NCBI RefSeq assembly: GCF_000967495.1
Contig: NZ_JXXU01000021.1
Span: forward strand, 1 to 64,000
Length of the DNA stretch: 64,000 nucleotides
Origin: Vibrio neptunius
GTDB taxonomy: Bacteria; Pseudomonadota; Gammaproteobacteria; Enterobacterales; Vibrionaceae
Reading direction: 5' to 3'
Shown: piece by piece, positions 35,338-43,903 of the stretch
How positions within the stretch are numbered: the first letter of the stretch is position 1
How the letters are laid out: every line of letters starts with the position of its first letter
The notes under the pieces: model-generated
What the model was told of the DNA's origin: nothing
Seen by the model: the letters and a program-made list of their open reading frames with translations, nothing else
The model's database searches: none
Program-made: the position numbers and the translations under genes

Positions 35338-35679
35338 TTAATAAGATGCACCATCTATTTTTTTTATTGGAATGTCTGTGAGTATAACACCTTCTGCCAT
35401 ACGCATATTGATCGCCGTAATCTGCTCATCACACTTAGGCGTTGTCACATAGTGGGTCAGGCATCCACAATGTTCGCAACGATGAAACTCGACACATTTG
35501 TCTCCCCAAATATAAAAAGCCGTAGGGTTTTCAACACAGATTATGTCTACCTCAGAAGGGGAGTAGTATGCCCACAATGCAGCATAGCGACGACAGATTG
35601 AACAATTGCACTCCCCCAATTGTGATGGTTTTGTCTGAACAGCTAACTTCACATTTCCACAATGACAACTGACTTCCAT
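35338..35679 (-). CDS. GFA/CENP-V family zinc protein
   Basis: The start at 35679 (MEVSCHCGNVKLAV) is preceded by GGAGAAG. The 113-residue protein shows the GFA zinc ligands: SCHCGNV, ECNCSICRRYAALWAYY and FHRCEHCGCLTHYV. The family is named for glutathione-dependent formaldehyde-activating enzyme, but most members are of unknown function. Domain length is typical. It is probably co-transcribed with the 70-residue gene downstream. Confidence 0.86.
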   Translation of the reverse strand: MEVSCHCGNVKLAVQTKPSQLGECNCSICRRYAALWAYYSPSEVDIICVENPTAFYIWGDKCVEFHRCEHCGCLTHYVTTPKCDEQITAINMRMAEGVILTDIPIKKIDGASY

Positions 35680-35831
35680 AATTCGCTTCTCCAATTCGAT
35701 GTGTCTACAAGCGCTGTTCCAATGAAGGTATGCGATACAAGCAACATTGATTACAGGCCCTAACGCCATACGCGACTTTTAACTCATAAAGCCTTTGCTT
35801 ACATAAGCAAATAAAAATGCATCTAAAGGTA

Positions 35832-36671
35832 TCAAGCCAGTTCAACGTCTGTTCGCGCAATATGCTGGTCATGTATTTCAATGACAGTTTGTACATCTTG
35901 ATGTGACCTATGCTCCCCGTACGAGGCAATGTACTTCGCAGAGGTTGCCTTCACAGAAGCTGCATTGTATTCCCCAAGCCATTGTTGAAATTCGTTGATA
36001 CTCGATTGCTCTGAGCGCGGAAAACGGCTTGCTGGCCTAGGCATACCAATTCTCCATGGCTTTGGCGTCAGCCTTGCTCTAAAGCACTCTTGTTTTTTGC
36101 ACAAATGCACGTACAAGGGGTCTACATTCAAGTCACTAAACAGAGTGTCGACAAACTTATCCGTCGGTGCATAGAGTTTGTTTGTCAGAATAAATCGAAG
36201 ACCGGAATGGGTTTCGTAGACTCTGAAAGCAAGATCTGGATGGTGTTTTTGGTACGCCTCTATCAACGCTAAATAGTAACTTTTGTCCTTTTTCTCACGG
36301 CCAAACAGCTGCAAAAACCGGTCAACAAAACTTGGCGCAAACACATCAATATCTCCGAAGACAACGTTGCTGGTATTGAGTACAGCGGCCCCGTAGCCGT
36401 TACGGCTGATGATCGCTAGGGGCTCACCATCCTTGTTCTGGCGCTCTAGTAAGATCTCTTCCTTAATCACCCCCGTCCAATATTCGTAGTCATCCCCTCT
36501 CTCGTGATGACCTGAGAAAAAATCTGTCATTAAATGCCGTCGATTTTCAGCGTTAATCGCCGCTTGTTCTTGACTCTCATTCGATGAGCCCCAAACACTC
36601 AGCTTCTTTTGCCAAAATATGCTCGTCTCATTTTCGACTTCTTTTTTTGCCCAATATCTAGCGAACTTCAT
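35832..36671 (-). CDS. Unknown conserved protein with weak primase-polymerase-like motifs
   Basis: The start at 36671 (MKFARYWAKKEVENETSI) is preceded by GGAGCAAAG. The 279-residue protein includes VVFGDIDVFAPSF (an acidic DxD-type motif), FRVYETHSGLRFILTNKL and the well-conserved LNVDPLYVHLCKKQECFRARLTPKPWRIGMPRP. I have seen this last segment in many bacterial hypothetical proteins. The DxD plus THSG order is reminiscent of archaeo-eukaryotic primase (AEP) folds, but that is weak pattern evidence. It has no signal or membrane segments. Downstream lies the GFA gene. Confidence 0.7.
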   Translation of the reverse strand: MKFARYWAKKEVENETSIFWQKKLSVWGSSNESQEQAAINAENRRHLMTDFFSGHHERGDDYEYWTGVIKEEILLERQNKDGEPLAIISRNGYGAAVLNTSNVVFGDIDVFAPSFVDRFLQLFGREKKDKSYYLALIEAYQKHHPDLAFRVYETHSGLRFILTNKLYAPTDKFVDTLFSDLNVDPLYVHLCKKQECFRARLTPKPWRIGMPRPASRFPRSEQSSINEFQQWLGEYNAASVKATSAKYIASYGEHRSHQDVQTVIEIHDQHIARTDVELA

Positions 36672-36908
36672 CTTTGCTCCGTGAATAAACATCAACACCA
36701 ACATGACTTCACTCCTAGCCACTTTGTGCAAAAACAGCCAAAAGTGGTTAGTCCTAGCAAGAGATACTTATATGAAAATAAACGTTTTGCTACAAATAGT
36801 TATGTTGATTTATTGGACCTAGTTTCAAATTATCTGTCTGACCGAAAAGGTCAACACGTAATTGAGAAGAGACTTAACTTTAAAAAGGTACCTAGACGGG
36901 CTCAACAA

Positions 36909-37337
36909 TTAGTCCAATGTCAGAAGGTAGTACTCCCCTGAGGCGTCTTTGGCTTTTGAATGACAAGTAAATCCTTGAGAATAATAAAAGTCTAACGCTG
37001 ATTTATTAAGTGACATATATTTTAAGCTGAGTGTCGGGTAACGGCTTTTAGTCAGTTGTATTAGATGGCCACCAACACCTTTGCGCATGTACGCTGGTGA
37101 AACGTAGAGGTGGTGAATAAAGTTTTCTGGTTCCCATAGGGAAATGAAACCCGCGATATTTTCCTCTATGATCGCGACCCAGATTTGCTCACCTTCAACA
37201 TCTTTGTCGAAGTCTGACAATTCATAATCACTGGTTTCTAACCAAATATAACTGGCTTGTCGTGATTCAAGATAGAGTTTGCGAAGTGCGGGACGAAACG
37301 CGTCCTGATAGGGTTCAATTGAGATAGAATATGGCAA
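36909..37337 (-). CDS. GNAT N-acetyltransferase
   Basis: A 142-residue protein read from a TTG at 37337 because AGGAGGG sits 5 bases before it; the ATG at 37364 has no such site. Motif A is VSPAYMRKGVGGHLIQLTKSR (about residues 80-100), with LYVSP before and ALDFYYSQGFTCHSKAKDASGEYYLL after, a PhnO/YjgM-like GNAT. Alone between the unknown gene and a lipoprotein gene, so outside the main GNAT run. Confidence 0.82.
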   Translation of the reverse strand: MPYSISIEPYQDAFRPALRKLYLESRQASYIWLETSDYELSDFDKDVEGEQIWVAIIEENIAGFISLWEPENFIHHLYVSPAYMRKGVGGHLIQLTKSRYPTLSLKYMSLNKSALDFYYSQGFTCHSKAKDASGEYYLLTLD

Positions 37338-37409
37338 ATGTTCCCTCCTATCGGCTATGCACATAAAACAGACATAATCTCTCGATTGAACTTATATCGT
37401 ACAGCGCTT

Positions 37410-37835
37410 TTACATGACACATGTCTGAGCTGTTGCTGCTTGCTCAATGCCTCTTTCAATCAAGGATACTGCATCATTACTAGTCACTGACGATATCAAT
37501 TTATCCATTAAGTCAGACGCGGTCGACTCAGATGAAGACGCCACTAAACAGCTATACGCATTCGCAATACGCTCTTCAACATCAGTCAATGCCTCAGGGT
37601 TACTGAAATCAACGGTCAAGGCTTGTTCGACAGACGCCGCCATTACCTGTGCAGCTTGTGCAGCACCACCAAGGTGTTCCAGATTCAACTGCTCTAGGTC
37701 GAAAGACTCAACTTGCTGCTGAATATCGCCTACGGCTTTATTTGCAATGTCCTGCGCCTGTTCGATAGCTTTGCTAGCCTCATCACATCCAACCAGAGCA
37801 CCAAGTACCATTATTACGGTTAGCATTTTTTTCAC
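37410..37835 (-). CDS. Small lipoprotein of unknown function
   Basis: Translation most probably begins at the GTG at 37835 (VKKMLTVIMVLGALVGCDEAS), because TGGAGG lies 5-6 bases before it. The lipobox LVGC places the acylated cysteine at residue 17. The mature part is helical (ASKAIEQAQDIANKAVGDIQQQVESF) and contains two further cysteines (SYSCLVASS-like and TCVM near the end). No family is recognised. It faces the divergent DUF417 gene. Confidence 0.72.
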   Translation of the reverse strand: MKKMLTVIMVLGALVGCDEASKAIEQAQDIANKAVGDIQQQVESFDLEQLNLEHLGGAAQAAQVMAASVEQALTVDFSNPEALTDVEERIANAYSCLVASSSESTASDLMDKLISSVTSNDAVSLIERGIEQAATAQTCVM

Positions 37836-38025
37836 GTTGTACCTCCAAGAATGCTTCACGCTCAAAAGAAGCTTAAAACACAGATGGCCAAGTGAAAATC
37901 ACAATATCGTAACGGATTGTTGAAAAGCTTGTTGTTCAACATGATACAGAGTGAACGCTAGCTCTGCGAAATTTTCTCAACAGATGGTCGGTCATATCCA
38001 CGCATTGTTATTTTGGAGTCCTATC

Positions 38026-38478
38026 ATGCATGTGAAAAACAAACAATTAAAACAAGGTAATATTGGTTACTATTTAGGTGTTTTTGGCGTTGCGCTAGTC
38101 TTAACTTGGATTGGTATTTACAAGTTTACCCCGACAGAAGCGAAGTTAATCGAACCTTTGGTGGTAAATCACCCAGCGATGAGCTGGCTTTATGACATCA
38201 TTTCCGTTCAAGCGGTTTCAAACTTAATCGGCACGATTGAAATCATCGTGGCCATTGGCCTGATCGTCGGGATTAGAAATGCCAACATCGCGTATATATC
38301 TGGAATAGCGGCCGCTTTCATTTTCATAGCGACACTCAGTTTTCTCGTTACCACTCCAAATACATGGAAAGTATCCGATGGTATTGTTGTGACTAATTTC
38401 TTCTTAGTGAAAGATATCCTGTTTTTGGCGATTTCAATCAGCGTCATCGAGCGCAACAAACCTATAGCTCAAACATAA
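38026..38478 (+). CDS. DUF417 family inner-membrane protein (YkgB-like)
   Basis: The ATG at 38026 is preceded by TTTTGGAGTCC, giving a 150-residue protein with about four membrane helices (about 15-35, 55-80, 85-105, 115-135). The segment YYLGVFGVALVLTWIGIYKFTPTEAKLIEPLVVNHP is diagnostic of DUF417/YkgB. In E. coli, ykgB and rclC belong to this group, with links to reactive chlorine stress. Here it stands alone with a strong bidirectional terminator. Role not assignable. Confidence 0.88.
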   Translation: MHVKNKQLKQGNIGYYLGVFGVALVLTWIGIYKFTPTEAKLIEPLVVNHPAMSWLYDIISVQAVSNLIGTIEIIVAIGLIVGIRNANIAYISGIAAAFIFIATLSFLVTTPNTWKVSDGIVVTNFFLVKDILFLAISISVIERNKPIAQT

Positions 38479-38483
38479 ACGAA

Positions 38484-38512
38484 CAAGGGCCCGCTTTTTC
38501 AGCGGGCCCTTG
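38484..38512. terminator. Bidirectional terminator between DUF417 and yjdM genes
   Basis: A 12-bp GC-rich stem (38484-38495 with 38501-38512) with the loop TTTTC sits between convergent genes. The pairing is perfect and includes AGGGCCCGCT. Confidence 0.82.
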
Positions 38513-38539
38513 AAATAACACTTAAATTAAGTGGTATCT

Positions 38540-38875
38540 TTAAGCTTTCTTAACAAATTGTGCTGTTACCATCATTTCGCCAGCACCATCCACTTTGCAA
38601 TCCAATTGATGATCTTTACCGTCTACAATTCGCCTGATCACAGCTTTAGTGCCTATTTTGAGGATAAGAGAGCTTCCTTTAACCTTAAGGTCTTTTGCTA
38701 AAGTGACTTTATCCCCTTCTGCGAGCTGTGTGCCGTTAGCGTCTTTGACCTTGGGAGTTTCAGTTTCAAGCACCTCATCAGGGTTCCATTCATACGCGCA
38801 TTCTGGGCAAATAAGATGACTCTGGTCTTGATAAACATATTCGGACTGGCAATTAGGGCATGGAGGAAACGACAT
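38540..38875 (-). CDS. yjdM: Zinc-ribbon YjdM/PhnA-type protein
   Basis: A 111-residue protein from the ATG at 38875. The N-terminal zinc ribbon ([11 protein letters not shown] and [12 protein letters not shown], CxxC-x13-16-CxxC) and the C-terminal SH3-like domain ([27 protein letters not shown]) define the YjdM family, formerly called PhnA. Despite that name it is not required for phosphonate breakdown in E. coli. Length is standard. It is monocistronic and convergent with the DUF417 gene. Confidence 0.9.
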   Translation of the reverse strand: MSFPPCPNCQSEYVYQDQSHLICPECAYEWNPDEVLETETPKVKDANGTQLAEGDKVTLAKDLKVKGSSLILKIGTKAVIRRIVDGKDHQLDCKVDGAGEMMVTAQFVKKA

Positions 38876-38984
38876 ACTCAACGATTTCTCTAAAATAATT
38901 TTTCGTTATGATACTTCGTCGGTGTGGACTACGCGAGCACTTCAAGCAAGTCAGCACCGAGCTATCAACCTTTTTCAAACACAA

Positions 38985-39392
38985 TCAGTTACGGTTAAAC
39001 TTTTTTGTCATACCTTGGCTTGAAGGAGAAACTAAGCGATAACCCAGCTTCTCATAGAATTCTGGTTCATCCGCGATCATTGATACATATGACCCCTCTA
39101 GAGCAACAGAGGAAAGGTATATGTCAATATGTTCCATGATTTTTCTGCCTACACCCATGCCTTGATAACTGGGATCAACCGCAACATCCACTACTTCAAA
39201 ATTACATGCACCGTCACCAACTACACGTCCCATACCGATCAGCTTTTCACCATCACGAACTGACACACCGTAAAGAGTATTAGGCAAACCAAGCTCAGCC
39301 GCTTGAAGCGACTTTGCTGAAAGGCCAGCAAGGATACGCATCTGGCAATATTCTTCAGGGCTCGGAGTTTTGTGTTCAAATATAATATCCAT
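38985..39392 (-). CDS. GNAT N-acetyltransferase
   Basis: The start at 39392 (MDIIFEHKTPSPEEYCQMRILAGLS) is preceded by AAGGAAAAG. The 135-residue protein has GMGRVVGDGACNFEVVDVAVDPSYQGMGVGRKIMEHI (about 55-90), with motif A YQGMGVGRKIM, and the short C-terminus of small YpeA-like GNATs (PEFYEKLGYRLVSPSSQGMTKKF). Substrate unknown. It stands at the end of the accessory block. Confidence 0.86.
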   Translation of the reverse strand: MDIIFEHKTPSPEEYCQMRILAGLSAKSLQAAELGLPNTLYGVSVRDGEKLIGMGRVVGDGACNFEVVDVAVDPSYQGMGVGRKIMEHIDIYLSSVALEGSYVSMIADEPEFYEKLGYRLVSPSSQGMTKKFNRN

Positions 39393-39607
39393 GGCGAGCT
39401 TTTCCTTTTCATCATTTCGCGAGAGAATACACCAATACTGTATAAACAAACAGTTATTTGTTCAACAAAAATATAATCAACCAACCGCATAGTGGACTGG
39501 TAATAAAAAATCGCCAAACGAAGATAAATGAAGCACTGATTCACTACTTAACATACGGTAAGCTGGTTTGCCTTCAACATATTTTAATCGCGTTTTAAGG
39601 TTTACGT

Positions 39608-39829
39608 TTATTGGCAGAACGTCTCTATATACAGCGTTTCTACTTTGTCTCTTGCCCACTGAGTGCGTCGAAGGAATTTCAATGAAGATTTAATAGAAGG
39701 GTTGTTATAAAAACAATTGATAGGAATTTCTGCATCAAGGCCTTGCCAACCATAATGCTCCTGCAAACGAACGAGGATTTTTTCAAGGGTTAAACCATGC
39801 AATGGATTATTTGGTTGTTCTTGGCTCAT
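39608..39829 (-). CDS. VF530-type DNA-binding protein (DUF2132)
   Basis: A 73-residue protein (ATG at 39829) with [61 protein letters not shown], the complete VF530/DUF2132 fold. A homologue's structure (Vibrio fischeri VF530) suggested DNA binding. It is small, basic-acidic mixed and without signal. Regulatory targets are unknown. It supports a Vibrionaceae origin. Confidence 0.9.
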   Translation of the reverse strand: MSQEQPNNPLHGLTLEKILVRLQEHYGWQGLDAEIPINCFYNNPSIKSSLKFLRRTQWARDKVETLYIETFCQ

Positions 39830-40006
39830 TGGCAATAGTGCCTACTCTAAGATAAAGGGGCAGGGATTGTAGCAGAGTACTGTCCACTTTATTGATTTAA
39901 TCGCCAACCATTTCGACTGCTTTGCTGAGCAACAGATAAAATTATAGACACACCCATTCATTTAATAGACCATCGAGAAATCTTAACTCAATGAATTTAA
40001 TCACTT

Positions 40007-40921
40007 ATGCTAAGAATCTTGATTAATGGTTTTCCGATCTTCGCTCTCCTCGGCTCAGTTGCCGCGTATATGCACCCGACAATTTTTACGCCATTGAAAA
40101 GCCAAATCGTTCCTCTGCTGATGCTCATTATGCTATCGATGGGGCTAACACTATCTCTAGATGATTTTAAACGCCTAACCTCGAGCGCTAAGGCCGTTGC
40201 TGTCGGTCTCCTTCTCCAGTTTTCAGTGATGCCGCTGAGCGCCCTATTGATTGCCAAGGCGTTTGATATGAGTACAGCACTTACCATTGGTATGGTGCTG
40301 GTGGGCAGTGTTGCGGGCGGCACTGCTTCAAATGTCATTTGTTATCTTGCCAAAGGCAATGTAGCTTTATCGATAACAATGACCGCTCTTTCCACCCTAC
40401 TTGGGGTCGTTATGACACCATTTTTAGTCGATGCAACACTGGGCGTTAATGTTGACGTTCCTGTCTCGCAGATGATCCTTAGCTTGATAAAAATCGTCAT
40501 TGTCCCCGTCAGTGCTGGCATTTTTCTGAATCATTTTTTCCGCAACAAAATAGCCCAAATTACGCCCGTCCTTCCCTTAATTTCTATGTTTGCGATTGTG
40601 ATGGCTATTTCTATCATTGTGGCGCTCAACCACAAGCACATTGCTGATATCGGCACATGGGTGGCACTAGCAGTGGTGCTGCACAACGGACTGGGACTTT
40701 TGTTGGGTTACTCAGTCTGCAAATTACTTAAGTTTGATCACACGACCTGTAAAACCATTGCGATCGAAGTAGGTTTGCAAAACTCGGGTCTGGCGACAGC
40801 ATTAGCACTGAAGTTTTTTTCTCCACTCTCTGCACTACCCGCTGCTATCTTCTCAATATGGCATAACCTGTCAGGATCGATACTGGCTTATTACTGGTCT
40901 AGAAGCTCAGATACACCCTAA
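40007..40921 (+). CDS. BASS-family (bile acid:sodium symporter-like) transporter
   Basis: A 304-residue membrane protein with about nine to ten hydrophobic segments and BASS signatures: LLMLIMLSMGLTLSLDDFKRL (about residues 37-57), GSVAGGTASNVICYLAKGN (about 100-118) and AIEVGLQNSGLATALALKFFSP (about 255-276). These hold the sodium and substrate sites. Members carry organic anions; PanS-type relatives move ketopantoate. Substrate here is not resolved. It is monocistronic and convergent with the LysR gene. Confidence 0.9.
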   Translation: MLRILINGFPIFALLGSVAAYMHPTIFTPLKSQIVPLLMLIMLSMGLTLSLDDFKRLTSSAKAVAVGLLLQFSVMPLSALLIAKAFDMSTALTIGMVLVGSVAGGTASNVICYLAKGNVALSITMTALSTLLGVVMTPFLVDATLGVNVDVPVSQMILSLIKIVIVPVSAGIFLNHFFRNKIAQITPVLPLISMFAIVMAISIIVALNHKHIADIGTWVALAVVLHNGLGLLLGYSVCKLLKFDHTTCKTIAIEVGLQNSGLATALALKFFSPLSALPAAIFSIWHNLSGSILAYYWSRSSDTP

Positions 40922-41050
40922 CTCTAGGTGTGCATCGCTGAATCTATATCCAATGACGTTGCTAGTAATCAGTGCCAAATCATTAAAATCACATGACTTC
41001 TTGGGCTCCAACAGGCGGGTTGAGGAACACACTCCTTTATCTTGGCGCAC

Positions 41051-41938
41051 TCAAACCGAAGGGGAAAGCTCAAATTGCTTTGCGACAAAGTCCAAAAAGA
41101 CCTTAACTCGTTCAGGTTGGTACTGACCGCCTCGGTACAAGGCTGTCAATGGAAACGTCATCGCAGCAAAGTCTCCCTTAAGTTTTTGCAATTCTCCTCG
41201 CTGGACATAGGGTTCAGCTAGGATATCAGGCAAGTAGCTGGCCCCCATTGCCGATAAGGTTAATTGACGGATGAGCCTGGGGCTGTTGCTTTTGAAAACA
41301 GCATTGACCATCCGACTGCGCTGGGTAGTTTCCGATGTGTCCGCAATGGGCCATCGCGCAGTTGGGTGCAGGTTACTATCGATCAGACACGGTAGGGCTT
41401 CTGGCCTGTCAGCATATAAATGAGCGAGTTCCGGCGCCACGTACACGGTGCTTTGTAGAGACATGATCGGGCGGTAATGCCAACCAGAATCTTCAAGGTC
41501 ACTTGCGCGAAAGGCAATGTCAATGGCCTGCTCAACCAAATCCACTTTTTTATTGGTCACCAAGATGTCAATCTGAATCTCGGGAAATTGTGCGTGAAAG
41601 TCCGGAATGAGAGGGCTAAGCAGCTCTTCAGCAAATCCTTGTGACGCTGTCACACGAAGTAACCCAGACGCGTTTTTTTTATGGGAATGGATCTGGCTGT
41701 ATAGCTGATCAAATTGGGACAATAGTTGCTGTGCTTGGTGATAGTATTGCATGCCCGGAGAGCTAACAGACAGTTTACGAGTAGTGCGATGGAACAAAGT
41801 CACTCCAAGCTGCGCTTCAACTTGATTAACATACTTAGACGTTAAGGATTTAGATAAACCCAAGCGCTCGGCGGCAGCAGTAAAAGAACCCGTTTCAATT
41901 ACCGCCACAACTGTTCTCATACCATCAATAGTATCCAT
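41051..41938 (-). CDS. LysR-family transcriptional regulator
   Basis: The 295-residue protein has the N-terminal winged helix (MDTIDGMRTVVAVIETGSFTAAAERLGLSKSLTSKYVNQVEAQLGVTLFHRTTRKLSVS, residues 1-60) and a periplasmic-binding-like effector domain (about 90-290). It is divergent from the GST gene, with a 102-base spacer likely holding the operator. A small AT palindrome, ATCATTCTATGAT, is in that spacer. It probably controls the GST gene; its inducer is unknown. Confidence 0.93.
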   Translation of the reverse strand: MDTIDGMRTVVAVIETGSFTAAAERLGLSKSLTSKYVNQVEAQLGVTLFHRTTRKLSVSSPGMQYYHQAQQLLSQFDQLYSQIHSHKKNASGLLRVTASQGFAEELLSPLIPDFHAQFPEIQIDILVTNKKVDLVEQAIDIAFRASDLEDSGWHYRPIMSLQSTVYVAPELAHLYADRPEALPCLIDSNLHPTARWPIADTSETTQRSRMVNAVFKSNSPRLIRQLTLSAMGASYLPDILAEPYVQRGELQKLKGDFAAMTFPLTALYRGGQYQPERVKVFLDFVAKQFELSPSV

Positions 41939-42040
41939 TAATTATCAACATATTGGAAAATATCATTCTATGATAATACGGTTTTTCTAGGGCGCAAGGT
42001 GTTCTTAAATAGAGCAAACTTTATGATTAGGACATTCGAT

Positions 42041-42676
42041 ATGATCACACTTTATTGGCATCCTCTTTCTGGTCACGCCCACCGCGCTCACCTGCTTCTG
42101 GGTCTACTCAATTTAGACTTTAAACTCGTTAAGGTTGATCTGCCTGCTGGCGAACATCGGCAACCAGAATTTTTAGCTCTAAATCCCTTTGGTCAAGTAC
42201 CGGTACTGGTTGATGGCAAGACGGTCATTGCGGATTCCAACGCGATATTGGTCTATTTGGCCAGCGTTTACGATGTCAAACAGCAATGGCTGCCACCCTC
42301 GCCAGTCGACCGCGCCCACATTGAGCAGTTTCTGTCCCTAGCAGCCCATAGGCTAGCAGGCTCCTTAGCCAAGCTGCGCGCCGCCAATATGTTTCACCGC
42401 CCAATCGAGGGTGATACGCTCAAGCAAGAGGGGATTACCTTGCTGACGCAGCTGGATAACTACTTATCTGACCGGCAGTGGCTGGTAGGCCTAACCCCCA
42501 CTCTGGCCGATCTGGCGATTTACAGTTATACCAAGCTCGCACCTGAAGCTGGCCTAGACCTAACAGGCTACCCGAGGCTTAGCACTTGGCTTAAACGGGT
42601 CGAAGCTTTACCGCGCTTTATTCCCATGACCTTATCCAAGGTGGGGCTAAACCAAGCCATCAACGAGGCTCATTAA
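42041..42676 (+). CDS. Glutathione S-transferase
   Basis: The start at 42041 (MITLYWHPLSGHAHRAHLLLGLLNLD) is preceded by AGGAC and matches the family start; longer frames have no support. The 211-residue protein has the thioredoxin-fold domain with NPFGQVPVLVDGKTVIADSNAILVYLA (glutathione site, about 50-75) and an all-alpha C-terminal domain with LADLAIYSYTKLAPE. It is a typical detoxifying GST. It is divergent from a LysR gene, likely its regulator. Confidence 0.92.
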   Translation: MITLYWHPLSGHAHRAHLLLGLLNLDFKLVKVDLPAGEHRQPEFLALNPFGQVPVLVDGKTVIADSNAILVYLASVYDVKQQWLPPSPVDRAHIEQFLSLAAHRLAGSLAKLRAANMFHRPIEGDTLKQEGITLLTQLDNYLSDRQWLVGLTPTLADLAIYSYTKLAPEAGLDLTGYPRLSTWLKRVEALPRFIPMTLSKVGLNQAINEAH

Positions 42677-42890
42677 ACCAGCAAAAAATATTCAACTCAC
42701 TCTATTGTCACGGACTAATGGGCAACGCCAATACCACTACTCGCACAATCAGGGTTGACCATTCCAATCAGCAAAGGCGATTTGATGCCATCAACCAGCC
42801 AATATCAACGATGAGCAGAGAATCCCTTTTAGTTGCTTAACAAGAACTCTTCTACTTTGCTGGTCACACATAACGCGAGCGGGGAGAGCG

Positions 42891-42917
42891 TTCGTGGGTG
42901 ACGATTCAACCCACGAA
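42891..42917 (+). terminator. Candidate terminator between GST and accD-like genes
   Basis: TTCGTGGGT (42891-42899) pairs perfectly with ACCCACGAA (42909-42917) across a 9-base loop. The downstream tract is only mildly T-rich (AACTCTTTC), so termination efficiency is uncertain. Confidence 0.45.
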
Positions 42918-42932
42918 AACTCTTTCATCGTT

Positions 42933-43835
42933 TTATGCCGCGGTTGGCGGTTCGACAGGCAAAGTAGTGTTAGTCATTTTCGCGATCAATCCACTGACTC
43001 GCTGACGCATCTGACGACGATCAACAATCATATCGATCGCCCCATGCTCCAACAAAAACTCACTGCATTGGAAGTTTTCGGGTAGTTGTTCACGCACGGT
43101 CTGCTCGATGACCCGACGACCAGCAAAACCAATGATAGCTTTAGGCTCACCAATATTGATATCCCCAAGCATCGCTATGCTGGCAGAGACACCACCAAAT
43201 GTTTGATCAGTGAGCACCGAAACATAGGGCAACCCATGGCTCGACAGTCGGTTAAGCGCTGCGCTGGTCTTAGACATCTGCATTAGCGACATCAATGATT
43301 CTTGCATCCGCGCGCCGCCACAAGCCGAAAAACACACTAAGCCGCAATTGGCATCAATTGCGGCTTCTACTGCTTTGACAAATCGAGCACCAACCACTGC
43401 ACCCATAGACCCTGCCATAAATGAAAACTCGAAAGCGCACGCAACCACCGGCATCCCAAACAATGCACCTTTGATGACCACTAGGGCATCCGTTTCACCC
43501 GTGGCTTTCTGTGCCTGAGCGATACGATCTTTGTAGTGTCTCAAGTCCTTGAAGTTCAACAAGTCTTGCGGTTCCAAGTCTTGCGCGAGTTCCACTCGAG
43601 GTTCTTTGTCTAAAAAGCTGTCCAACCGACACCGCGCTTTGATTCTCATGTGATGATCACACTTAGGACACACACCCAAATTTTCTTGCAACGCTGGTCG
43701 GTAGAGAATTTGGTCACAAGAGGAGCATTTAGTCCAGACGCCCTCTGGAATTAATGTTCGACGAGTACTAATTTTGTTTTTTCTATCAAAGAGGTTTTCT
43801 AACCAACCCATGGGAACCTTTTTCCAATAACTCAT
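42933..43835 (-). CDS. accD: Acetyl-CoA carboxylase carboxyltransferase beta subunit paralog
   Basis: A 300-residue protein aligning along its whole length with AccD, the beta subunit of the carboxyltransferase that makes malonyl-CoA. The zinc finger is intact (Cys37, Cys40, Cys56, Cys59), as are the CoA-binding loops [11 protein letters not shown] and [14 protein letters not shown]. It differs at normally fixed positions: Phe213 in [11 protein letters not shown] aligns, by my recall, with E. coli Met203 (TDPTMGGVSAS), plus CFSACGG for CFSASGG and FAGRRVIEQ for FAGPRVIEQ. Normal vibrio accD lies by truA/folC. This copy sits next to a divergent LysR gene, so it is probably an accessory subunit. 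Confidence 0.88.
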   Translation of the reverse strand: MSYWKKVPMGWLENLFDRKNKISTRRTLIPEGVWTKCSSCDQILYRPALQENLGVCPKCDHHMRIKARCRLDSFLDKEPRVELAQDLEPQDLLNFKDLRHYKDRIAQAQKATGETDALVVIKGALFGMPVVACAFEFSFMAGSMGAVVGARFVKAVEAAIDANCGLVCFSACGGARMQESLMSLMQMSKTSAALNRLSSHGLPYVSVLTDQTFGGVSASIAMLGDINIGEPKAIIGFAGRRVIEQTVREQLPENFQCSEFLLEHGAIDMIVDRRQMRQRVSGLIAKMTNTTLPVEPPTAA

Positions 43836-43903
43836 AAATCAACCATTGTATAAGCCAATTATTGATAATAAAGTGGGCTTTATTGATTTAATAATCCAAC
43901 ATT
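43836..43903. promoter_or_regulatory. Divergent promoter region, accD-like/LysR
   Basis: A 68-base AT-rich spacer separates the divergent accD-like and LysR genes. It contains the two-armed sequence CCAATTATTGATAATAAAG and the near-repeat TTTATTGATTTAATAATCC. It is the expected location of the LysR binding site controlling the accD-like gene; no precise T-N11-A box can be fixed. Confidence 0.5.

Noticed and set aside
23275..39829. Superintegron cassette array
   Set aside because: Genes overlap or are separated by only a few bases, leaving no room for the ~100-base attC sites between cassettes, and no integrase gene is present. Only one short attC-like fragment is seen (23220).
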